Positions 45,516-55,772 of a stretch of 64,000 nucleotides of DNA are shown here, one piece after another; the stretch's first letter is position 1; each line of letters opens with the position of its first letter. Position numbers and translations under genes: made by a program. The notes beneath the pieces are model-generated. The model was not told where the DNA came from and ran no database searches. It saw only the letters and a list, made by a program, of their open reading frames with translations. Origin of the DNA: Linnemannia hyalina (lineage: Eukaryota > Mortierellomycota > Mortierellomycetes > Mortierellales > Mortierellaceae); assembly GCA_019671135.1 (NCBI GenBank), contig JAHRHY010000013.1, positions 682,001 through 746,000 on the forward strand. The letters are read 5' to 3'.

Positions 45516-47160
45516 TTAACATAGCCATTTTCTATTTCTATTAGAGTAGGTAGAAAATGTAGTACAACCCTTGCCCCAACTGCACCTTCTAGTGCTCTCG
45601 CCCTTGTAGACAGATACACCGCCGGGAAGAACATCATCCTGAACACTCTGCTTCAAGTTCTGAGGGACACTTGGGTAAAGTCGGAGTGTCTCCAAGAAGA
45701 ATGCCTCGGCGCACTTTTGTTGCTTGATGCTCTCGTATGTGTGTAGTTTTCCCTCCAGTATGCTATCGGTCTCCTCTGTGATCTGGAAGAGGATGTCGGG
45801 CGAGGCGTTCGAGCGATGCATAGCACAAAACATCCACGAAAGCGCCTGAGTAGTTGTATCGTGTCCAGCTGAAATGAAGAATTGATGCGCGTGTGCAAAT
45901 TCCGCCAGTCACTTTGTCCATCGTACGATAATGACGGTAAACGTGAGAAAATAGAGAACAAAAACACTTACCGAGGATCGTATTAATCTCATCTGAAAGA
46001 GGCTTGTCGTTCTCATCGCGAGCATCCATGAACAGCTGCATAAGGTCGTTGTGGTTCCTGATTATACCCACGGTAATATCCTGACGACGCTTTTGATAAC
46101 ACCCTGGGTAAAATCCTGAGCAGTCTTGGTATCTTAACGAACATCCTCTGCCATTCCTGTTCACCAGTCCCTGATCTTCCAGATGGGCGACACAATGCGC
46201 TCCGAGAGGGCGTTGTTGAGGCGGTCAAAGGCGACAGAAAGCTCGACTTCCTGTTCAAGATTCTTTAGACAACCGAATGTTTGGTCGAACGCGATCTCTC
46301 CGAATGAACCTAGGTATGACTGAGAGAAAGAGACAGGTGAGCGACAAAGCACACAAAAAGAGTCATTTCGATTGCTGTCGTGTATGTTAAAGCCTTGCCA
46401 GTGCGTTATGTCCACTTACTAAGTGTGAACAGGTAAAAGATTTTTTGAAGATCGAGGACTTTTCCCGAATCTGCAGCTGTGGAAAGGTAGTCGATCACAA
46501 GTTTCGCCTCCTGACAAAAGACATCGTTGGTGTAGGATTTGAAGGCATTGACGTTGAAGATATGAGAACTCAACTTGCGCTGCCACCGCCATCCGTGCCA
46601 AAGATGCCTATGGAGAGTTGTTTGTTTGTAGCATTTTTAGTCAGCTTGTTGACAGATAATTTTCTTTTTTTTTCTTTGTGGGGCAGGCACATGCACCAAA
46701 CACAAAGAATGAGCAATACCACCGATGAAAAGTGCAGGAAGATTCAGCCAATAACGAACGAACCTTGACCGACCATCGGAGCAAGCGTGTTTCTCAGATC
46801 CGACCCCTTTTTGTACGTCCAAGGTTGACGCGCAGGACGTGGTCGAGTTTTTCGGGGTCTGCGAGGTTGATGATTCGACCAAGACCAGGGACGGTGACCG
46901 TGTAGACAGGGCCATATTCGGGCGGAGAAAAGGAAGAGGACGGGGCTGACTGCTTGGAGGAATTTGATGTGGGGGCCGGGGCTGTCTCACATAAGATTTC
47001 CCAATGGCAGAGCGGCAGCCAAGTGCCATCAAATAAGAACGAGGCATCTACAGTACTTTCGATATCGCACAACATCTCTAGTCCAAAGAATATATATTCG
47101 ATGGCACAGCCCCAAGGAGAAAAGGAGTACGGGTGCAGGACTTCATGCCGTAATCCGTTG
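45516..47160 (-). pseudogene. Cytochrome P450 pseudogene, introns retained, heme-binding end lost
   Basis: On the minus strand P450 blocks follow in order: a membrane-proximal part (SPGPHIKFLQAVS), YGPVYTVTVPGLGRIINLAD and PEKLDHVLRVN, then shifted YKKGSDLRNTLAPMVGQG. An intron (GTTCGT to CATAG) leads to IFGTDGWRWQRKLSSHIFNV (C-helix WxxxR type), NAFKSYTNDVFCQEAKLVID and DLQKIFYLFTL. A 100-nt intron (46320-46419) leads to SFGEIAFDQTFGCLKNLEQE and AFDRLNNALSERIVSPIWK, then two in-frame stops. DARDENDKPLSDEINTILG follows, a 103-nt intron (45869-45971), then the I-helix AGHDTTTQALSW and the K-helix ETLRLYPSVPQNL (ExxR). The sequence ends after VLPGGVSVYKG; the FxxGxRxCxG heme loop is absent. At least two frameshifts, two stops and a missing 3' end make it dead. 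Introns still look functional, so decay is fairly recent. Confidence 0.88.
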
Positions 47161-47336
47161 TAAACGTCTTCGTTCTTACAGCCTTGAGCAAGGAGGTCAG
47201 ATTTGTCGTCGTCTCCTTAAATTCCCAGGGGTGCCCAATTGAAAAAAAAACCAGTCTCAGAATAGTCGGAAATCAAACATGGCTTACTTTTTACTTCTTT
47301 CTTGGACATGCTCCCTTCCATTCATCCTACTACTAC

Positions 47337-47436
47337 ATGCACAAGCTCCCCAAGAAGCCAGCCAGGGCCTCATCTGCCGAGGGCCAGGCAGTGAACACTA
47401 ATACTACAAACAACAGCAGAGGACGGACTAGAGGCC

Positions 47437-47469
<33 letters not shown>

Positions 47470-50400
47470 GTAACAACAACACGCGAGGCCGCAGCACCAA
47501 CCGTAGCAACACCGACGACAACAATAATAATCGCAATATTAGCAACATCAACCGTGGCAACAGTAATAGCAATACCCGCCGCAACAGCAACCGTAATCGT
47601 GGCAAAGCCAACAACAACAGTAATATCAATGACAATAGCAACCGCGGCAAGAACAAAGGCAAACGAGGAGGTCAAAGGAACGACGAGTCTGAGGAGGAGG
47701 AATCTAGCACGTATTTAATAGACGAACAGAGTGAACAGTATTCAGACGACTCGGACGCCGAAGAGAACAGAGCTATCCATAGTCTACCGGGGGATTTTTT
47801 CGACTGTGACGAGCACGCACAACGATACATTTGGCATGGACCAGCACCCGTTTGTTCCTCGCGAACCGGCTACCAATCTTCGCCATTCAAGCTCGACCAC
47901 TCCTTTGCGGGCTGGCAGAGGGTCGGCGAACATTTCGACATGCCGTGGCCACCACCTCTTCGGATCAGATGCAAATCGTTTAATCACAGCCGGATGACCG
48001 AGGCCTTCAAAGCGGTGGAACTCGACATTAATCGGTGGGAGAATATTCTTACGGACCTGTGGGAGCCGGCTGTGTTTAACGACGAATACATTATCCTTCT
48101 CTCGTGGGTGATCACCCGGCTCCAGTATCTGCGCGCACTTTACCCAGTCATGGATGCCAACAAATACGACTTCAACATGAGTTTGTACTACGACCGCGCA
48201 GTTCTTATCATGAACACCAAAGGACCAGATTGCACGGCGGTGGTGGATTTCATTAGCAGGAAAAAGGAGGGCGCGCAGGAAGACTCTTCCGTGTATTTCG
48301 ACAAGTGGTTCAAGAACAATACCCATTTTGGAAAATGGTACAAAGGTACGCTCTTTCGTTATGGTTAATACCATGCAGGTTCAACACAGGTAGTCCACAT
48401 TTCCGTAAATTAATTAATATTTTCCGCTCGTCCTTTGTAGACCAGAGTACGAGCACTCAGAAGTCCGCCAACAAGCACAACATCGAGCCTCCTCAAGACA
48501 CACCCGCTCACAAGAAGGCCAAAACGAATACCGCATCAACTGTCGTACCACCACCCTCAATACTAAAAGCAGCACAAGGAGCACCAACTACGCCCACAGA
48601 AAAACAAGCATCAGCAGCCGTTAATCCCTCATCGCCAAACCCACTAGCATCTGGATTTGCTGCCACTCCTTCGTCAAAGCCAAGACCAAGAAGAAAAAGA
48701 TTTGCCAATTCACCTACCTCGCCCAACTCACTGCAGGCAAATGCAACATCTCGAACTATCGCCCCAAACTCACAGTCTCAGTCAACGGCGACATCTAGGA
48801 CCACTGAAACACCTCCTGCACCATCGCTAATGTCTTTCACCCCACTTTCGACAACAACAACAATTACCACTCCCACCCGTGGCGGCGATGCGCTACTACC
48901 AACACCGGCCATCTCTACCGTTTCAGCAGTACCTACTGCCAGGCTGCCATCGGCACCTCATGTCGCACGACATCAGTCTGCTGCAGCTCCTCCCCCTCCC
49001 CCTCCTCCTCCTCCTTCTCCTTCTCCTTCTCCTTCTCCTTCTCCTTCTCCTTCTCCTTCTCCTTCTCCTTCTCCTTCTCCTTCTCCTTCTCCTTCTCCTT
49101 CTCCTTCTCCTTCTCCTTCTCCTTCTCCTTCTCCTTCTCCTTCTCCTTCTCCTTCTCCTTCTCCTTCTCCTTCTCCTTCTCCTTCTCCTTCTCCTTCTCC
49201 TTCTCCTTCTCCTTCTCCTTCTCCTTCTCCTTCTCCTTCTCCTTCTCCTTCTCCTTCTCCTTCTTCTCCTCCTCCTCCTCCTCCTCCTCTTCAAGCAACT
49301 CTCAAACCTATATTACAACACGCAACACCACTGACACCGACAACAGCCCATTCAATACCTCCTCCCAAGTTAACTCATCAACTTCCGCCCAAACCGCAAA
49401 TTAATGTTTTTCCTGCCACGCCAGCTACTCAGCCTACAGCAGCTCAGTCAACACCCTCCAAGACGGCACCACAACCCACGCTCACGTCATCCCGGAACAT
49501 ACCAGCACCAGCTCAACCAGCAACGAATCAGCCTACAACAGCTCCATCTATATCTCCTAAGACGACGCATCAGCTACAACAGTCGGCGCCACAACCTACG
49601 CGTACATCACCCCGGAACAAAACGCCGCAAACCACGCCAGCTCAACCCACAGCAGCTCATCCAACAACACATCTTGATGCGGAAAAGGCGAGGTTAGAAC
49701 AGGAACTCGAGGAGTACATTGCGCAAGCGCCAAAGGACTCTGCTGCACCTACGCCGCCTGTCGTCCAGTCTACTCGGAAAGTTAAGCGGGGTCATGCTCA
49801 GTACCATAACCCGGTCATTTTTGTATCTCCCAAGCAACAACCGTCTCTGCGCAACAACAAAATTGACACTCTACCCGTTTCGCCAGTTCCTGAGCAGACT
49901 CGTTCGACAAAGGCGCCTCTTCAGAGGCAACCACAACAACATCCACCGCCAGTTGAGCAAGGACAGCAACCGCTGAACAAGGAGGTCGTGGAGAAAAAAG
50001 TGGACGCTTCTACCAACGCTGCGTTGACTGTCCATAATTGGATGGCGGATACACCAATGGATCTGGAACTGGACAATGTTGTCGATCAGGAACAACAACA
50101 GCAACCTACCAAGCCATCTGGGGAGATGTTGTCGACCATCAAGAAGGACACGACGGAGAAAATTGTTGGCACGATTGTTACTAAGGACGACAACCCATTA
50201 CAGGATCCGCAGGATACCTCTATGGTTGCCTCGCAACCCGATGCGGTGGTGGCTCTCGGGCCTCAGCTTCATTATCATCACCCACAGCTCCAGCAACCAA
50301 AGGAGCCGAATCCAGTCGCGACGACTACGACGGCAACAGCAGAAGTCAACGTCCCCTCGCTGCTCCAAGATTTCAAATCCTGGATTGAGGCCGAAACGAA

Positions 50401-51325
50401 AAAGCACCAAGACCAATCCGCCCTACTCCAAAGCCTCTTCGCCAAGAACACTCTCCTCGAATCTAAACTGGAGGCCCATACGACCCGTTGGGACGACGAG
50501 GTCAAAAAGCAAGAAGCCTACCGTTCAATATCCACAATGACCCACTCTTGTGAATTCGACCTCGCCTCCCTCAAGGAACGTACACTCGCCCAGGATCTGA
50601 AGATCAGTCAATTGGAGGGCCATCTCGAATCACGGATCCGACACTCGTTGGAGAATGATTTGGCGGTGGTCAGGAATGAGCTGCAGGAGGAGAGGGTTGA
50701 TAATCTAACAAAGGATTTGGAGCTCAAGCGGGCCGAAGCCATGGAAGTGATGGCGAAGGCTAGGGCGGAGATGCGGGATGCAAGACAGATGGTTTCGGAG
50801 GCGAGGGAGGAGAGGGCCAATGCGATGGAGAGGGCTGCGAGGGCCGAGGCGGATAATCAGATGCTGTTGAGGGTTATTAATGAGCTGCAGGGGACTGGGT
50901 GGAGGGTTTCTGGACAGGCGCAGGCGCAAGGTCTTCAAGGTCAGGATGCAGGCATTCATCATACGGGACTATTATCGTCGTCGGTACACCCAAGGTCTCC
51001 GATCGATCATCCTCACTACCCATTAACTACCACTGCTGCTGGTTCGTCGACGTTTATGAGGTTCGGAACTTCAATGCGACAGACGTACTCGTCCTCCTCA
51101 ACCGAGTCGCTCGCATCAGCAAAAGCAGTGGGAGCAGAAGGAGCGGCAAGAGCAGCAGTAACGGATTCTTCAATCCACCGGATGGATGTCATCTCAGTCA
51201 AGTTGGAAAACGATTATATCGCCCGCCTGAATGCTGTGATTCCCAACCCCGACCTCGACCCTGACATGACCGAGGACGACGAAGGCAGAACCGATACCGA
51301 CCATGACGCCACTGACGAAGAGTAA
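47337..51325 (+). CDS. Large low-complexity protein with poly-Asn, Ser-Pro repeat and coiled coil; two exons
   Basis: Exon 1 is 47337-48345 and exon 2 is 48441-51325, joined by a 95-nt intron with GTACGC donor and TTTGTAG acceptor; the join gives WYK-DQSTSTQK in frame and 1297 aa in total. Upstream frame to 47184 lacks support. Residues about 27-120 are Asn/Arg/Gly-rich with a run of Asn. An acidic linker (DESEEEESS) leads to a folded-looking domain (about 180-336: PFKLDHSFAGWQRVGEHFDM, EAFKAVELDINRWENILTDL, LLSWVITRLQYLRALYP, DCTAVVDFISRKK). Residues about 518-619 are poly-Pro then (Ser-Pro)n. A Pro/Thr/Gln-rich part follows, then a coiled coil (about 975-1150) and an acidic tail. Not recognised as any family; N-rich, SP-rich and coiled-coil parts suggest a scaffold or RNA/chromatin-associated protein. 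It converges on SPT8, with 131 bp between stops. Confidence 0.8.
48985..49290 (+). repeat. (CCTTCT)n homopyrimidine tract
   Basis: About 300 bp of pure C/T on the plus strand: short CCCCCT/CCT runs at both ends around roughly 40 perfect CCTTCT hexamers. In the gene's frame it encodes poly-Pro and (Ser-Pro)n. Because 6 is a multiple of 3 and no stop can form, all six frames stay open; the other frames would encode poly-Leu on the plus strand and poly-Arg or (Lys-Glu)n on the minus strand. Those frames are artefacts of the repeat. Confidence 0.95.
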
Positions 51326-51456
51326 CATCTTCTACCAACGTCTTCTACCACATTGTACAATAGTAAAAAAAAAGGTGGGGGGCCGAAAAACAAACAAAAA
51401 CAAGATTTTGGAGGATGAAATGTGTTGTATGTTATATCTTCTGGTTCTTGTGGAAA

Positions 51457-53684
51457 CTATAGCATGGGCTGGATGTCATAGAAGAGACATCCGTTTGTGC
51501 TGGGTCCTTCCCACTCTCGGTTTCCAGACGTCGTGATCATGTATTTACAGGTCGGGTCAATGTCTATCCAAATGACAGGGAGAAGTAGCATGGTTAATAT
51601 TTTCGATAGAATTTGTACACTCCAAACTTGGAAAAGTATAACGCCAAAAGTAACTTACGAATGCTAGAGATGAGGCCTCCATGGTGTCCTGCAATGATCT
51701 GGAACGGCCTGAGAGACGATCTCGAATCCAGCTCGGTCACGTTCCAAAGGCGAATATTGTCCTGCGACGCACTAATTTTAGCCATTCAAATGTAAGCGAG
51801 GGTGAGTTAGAGTGCACTCTCTTTAACTGTCATGTATGATGTCCATGATATCGGCCCCGTACCAGATGAGATGCTTGTTATTAGGCAACATCTTGACATA
51901 GGAGACGGGACCAGAATTGGCTGGCATCTTGATTGACTGAATGAACCGGCCTTCTGCAAAATCCCACTCGTCCACTATAGTCACGTCAAAACAAAAAGCA
52001 AAAAAAAGTAATGTCAGTCTAAACTTTTGATTCATGAAAACCTGCAGATCGTAGCTATCCGATAACGGCGCTTACCTGTTCCGTTTCTGCGCCCACAAAA
52101 GATCCGTTTGCCGTCAGCACTCCAGCAGGCAGACAGACACCATGGTGGGACCTTTTCAGGTGGCTGCAGTTTCCTTGGCAACTGGGTCGGGTCTCTCCTG
52201 TCCCATAGACAAATCATACCGTCGACACTTGTCGACATCAAAACTGCGTCGTTTGAGACATTGGTGGTGGAGTTTGAGAAATCCATGGTCATAGTTGGGG
52301 CTTCTGCGGGTTGGAATGAGAGCGATGAGATCTGAGATCCATGACCTGTATAGTTCCGTACCACTGCTCCGTTGTTAAGATCCCATTGCTATCATGCCGT
52401 AGAAAAAATAATAATAAATGTTATTGTCATTTTTTCTCCACAGCTTCGGCTTGTTTTGCATTATGTTGCCACCAAATCAAACATGTGAAATCCTTACAAG
52501 AATGCTCTGGTCCCAAGAGCCACTGATGAACCCTTGCTCGTCCGGCGTAAGCTTAATAGCCGAGACAGGCCCAGTGTGTTGCCGGAAGACATGGTGACAT
52601 GTCCCCTCCTCATGTCTGGGCGTCCAGAGGTTGACTGCTCCACTTTCCAATCCCGAGACTGCAAAAATGGCCTCCGAGTGACAATCCAAACTGTAGACCG
52701 CCGACATTTTAGATTCTTCTGAGGGTGATGCAGCTCGTGCTACAGGGGTCAGGGCTCGATCCAGACTGCCTTCCCGTTTGATCATTTTCACATCGATATC
52801 CATGTCGTTCGGATTGAGTTCCGAGGGTCCTGGTGTGGCATTTGGGAACCCGTCTTCTCCAAGAACTGGTAATGATTTGTTAGGTTGTTCCTCGTTCTCC
52901 CAGTACGACGTCAAAATTCCCGCCTGCAAGAGATCCGATACAAAGACATGTCAATTAATGTGACCAGTGAAATTATTTGGTTCTTGTAATATCAACAAAC
53001 ATTGGCGTACACTAGGGACGATTCTGTTACCTTGGTGACAGAGTCGACCTGGCCGTGTCGTTGTCCTTGTGTGAGCAAAGTCTTTCCATTCATCGACGCG
53101 AAAAAATCATATTTTCTGACATATCCATCCTCTGATCCTGTGAACACCCATCGCATACATTTTGTCGCGGCCAAGGTGTAAATATTGCACGGATGTACCG
53201 CCAAAGCCTATATAACAAAAAAAGAGGGAATGTATGGGCATCAGCGACCGAGTAAAACTTATAAGCATTGTTCTTGAATCTTTCCATCTAGATATAAGCT
53301 TACCAAGGGTATGATATCAAAAGTCTTGCAATCGAGGACATGGGGCTGGAGGGTCAAGGGTGTGTGTACCCTGACCACCGATGCGTCTTCTAGTCCTGTT
53401 GCCTGAGCTGACGACGATATGGCTCCCTCCGTGGCTGGTGATAGGAAACAATGACGAATTCCATGTTAGCCTATGTGTTGCACTCCTTTTGGCGTGCAAC
53501 TGTTACTCGGCAATCCAGACAACAAGAGCTCAGTGTTCCAGATTATGTTCATGCGATTGAGAGCAGGAAAATCGCGTCCTAGAAGTTTACCATCGTCCAT
53601 CTCGCCGCCGCGTTCTGAGCCGTCGTCGGACCTGTTGTCGTCGTTCTGAGCAAAGTCGTCGTCACTCTCGTGTTCAGAGTCCAT
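51457..53684 (-). CDS. SPT8: SPT8, WD40 subunit of the SAGA transcription complex
   Basis: Eight exons on the minus strand join in frame to 490 aa: 53684-53591, 53434-53304, 53207-53031, 52923-52498, 52388-52076, 51974-51863, 51771-51659, 51563-51457. All introns are GT-AG, 83-156 nt. The N-terminus is acidic (MDSEHESDDDFAQNDDNRSD). Then come LDCKTFDIIPLALAVHPCN, CMRWVFTGSEDGYVRKYDFF and ASMNGKTLLTQGQRHGQVDS, the Spt8-specific start of the beta-propeller, followed by AGILTSYWENEEQ, YSLDCHSEAIFAVSGLESGA, NLWTPRHEEG, ISGSWDQSILQWDL, DGMICLWDRRDP, VDEWDFAEGRFIQSIKMPAN and CASQDNIRLW, ending NGCLFYDIQPML. Spt8 helps SAGA contact TBP at promoters in the nucleus. The protein is shorter than yeast Spt8 mainly in the acidic N-terminus. 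I am confident of the family; a few splice sites could shift by some bases. Confidence 0.93.
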
Positions 53685-55772
53685 GTGTCTTAGGGTTGAT
53701 TGTTGGTTAAACAGTGATCTTTGTTCAAGACGACTTGGTTGGGTATGTAATCCCTCAGTCGATGTTCCAACTCGAACCCCTTAACTGAAAAGGTCGATTT
53801 GGTGGCAACATTATTTTCTCGTTCAAAAAAATGAAACTTGTTACAAGGTGGGCAAGGCGGGATGGCGGACAATCTTTCACCAAGGACGCAAAACGGTGAG
53901 AAAGGAAGAGACAGCAGCGCCCAATCGCAAAGCCAAACGCCAAGTCTGATGATCACCGATCCCACAGACAACAAGAAGCAGGCAGGCTGTCTCTTTCTTT
54001 TCCCTTGTTTCCATTACGAAGGAGCAACGGCCATGACGCTTGTTGCCGCCGTTTCCCCCTTTTTTCCTCTTTTACTGACGACACCTTTTTTTTTTTCTTC
54101 TACGTTTTGTGTCTTCAGGCACATGGCCAATGAATGAATTTCTTTAGAAGTTGACCATAGGTGGGCAGGCACAGCCTCGGTGGACGAGTTATTTTTGGAT
54201 TTTTGGATCCTCTTGTTTGTTTGTTTGTTTGTTTGTTTGTTGTTTGTTTGTTTGTGGGCAGACAGGCAGGCAGGCAGGTATCAAGTGCAATGGCGATACT
54301 CAGTCTCATTGCTCGTTCAGCTCAAAGTATTGTCAGCCTGCAGGTATTTTCCGAGTGATCAATAGGTGTTGTTGGTAGAGGCATGTAAGTGTATGTAATG
54401 AGTAGAAGAGGGAAAGAGAAGGAGGAGGGGGGGGGTAGGTATGGACGACCCCATGTGGACGATCTCCTGAGCGTGGGCCACCGACCCTATTTTTTTATTG
54501 TATCCTTTTTCTTTACCAGGGAGGAACGAGAAAGGGGGAACAACAAGAATAACTATCGAGAAAAGGGGTCGGCAATGAGAAGACGAAATAGCGGCGAGCA
54601 TGTGTGTTTGTAGTCTGTTGTGTTAAACGTGAGTGTGGGTGAGAGTATATGATTGATGGTGGAGTGAGAAGGTGAGAGAAGAAGGAAGAATAAACGCCCG
54701 GTTGAATCGAGAGTTGTTTGTGTATATGTGGGTATGAGGGCGGGTATGGTGTGTTTATTGCTCTGTTTCTGTTTCTGTGTCCCTGTTCCTTTCTGTGTCC
54801 CTGCTCCCTTCTGTCCCTGCTCCCTTTCCGTGTGTGTGTTGAGGCAGAAAGGGTTTCTTCGGTAGGGTGACGCCAATTCCTTGTCCGCCAGCCAGCGAGC
54901 CCTCTCATGGCCAGCCACGCTGACGGTCACAAAAAGAACAAAAAAATGGCGGTCTTTTTGTCCTCTCTCTGTCCGTGGTGTCATCTTTCCCTCTTTGCTC
55001 TTTGCTCTTTGCTCTCTCTTCTTTTCCTTATTTTTTTTTTTCCCTTTGTTCTTTTCCTCTTTCCCATCATCCCCTTTCTCACTCCATCATCCCTTCTTTC
55101 TTTTTCATTGCCGTCTCCCTAGAACACTTACTCACTCGCTCTCTCACTCGTTCATTCGCCCTTCATCCCCCCTCCTTCTTGATCACCCCCCGGCAGAGTC
55201 ACCATCAACGTAAGAATCACCCGCACTTTCACTCATCGCCGCTTGTCTCTTCTCTTCCACCCACTTCCAACACACCCACTCACTGCCCGTATCACGCACA
55301 CTCACTTTCAGCCATACACAACTCACTCCCCACAAGGCTCAACTCAACTCCACCCCTTCTCCACCTGTGCTCATCAGATCCGACCCTTCACACAAAAAAA
55401 GTGTGGTTCAGCCAGTGCCTGTCTGTCCCCTTCCCTTTTTTTTTATTTTACTTTCTTCCTCCCTTGGCTTAATACCATTGTGGACACTAGTGTGTGCTCT
55501 GTGTTCGCTCTTTATTGTTAACAAAACGGTGTGCAACCTGAACACACTTAATCCTTCGCTTCCTCTCATCATCATCATCATCATCATCCACACTTCCACT
55601 CCTTCTGACCTCACTTATTTCTATGGATGAAAAATAAACCAGACCCACTGAAATAACACTAGAACTCCCTTTTCTCCTTCCTTCCCTTCGCTACTCCTAC
55701 CCCGCTTGCAACCCTGCCCTACAGCTACAGGTGTCGCTTGCTCAGAAGGAAAGGCATCCAGCCCCATCGAAA
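53685..55772. other. 2-kb divergent promoter region between SPT8 and the flippase gene
   Basis: No gene supported. It contains TTTG and GGCA microsatellites (54213-54277), a long C/T-rich tract from about 54960 to 55200 and another C/T-rich stretch to 55770, plus a (CAT)n run at 55566-55588. Small frames on both strands are low complexity. The flippase 5' UTR probably starts in the C/T-rich part. Confidence 0.5.
54213..54277. repeat. (TTTG)n and (GGCA)n microsatellites
   Basis: About ten TTTG units (54213-54255, with one shorter unit) followed after a few bases by four to five GGCA units. They lie in the SPT8/flippase intergenic region. Confidence 0.92.

Noticed and set aside
47333..47675. 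Leu/Val-rich minus-strand frames
   Set aside because: Antisense of the Asn-rich coding repeat (AAC/AAT codons) in exon 1 of the 47337 gene.
49000..49290. Assembly filler or vector sequence
   Set aside because: Flanking codons continue in frame on both sides and the repeat grades into CCT/CCC variants, as expected of a natural microsatellite.
48879..49334. Poly-Leu, poly-Arg and Lys-Glu proteins on both strands
   Set aside because: Products of the (CCTTCT)n repeat in other frames; only the Ser-Pro frame is continuous with real exons.
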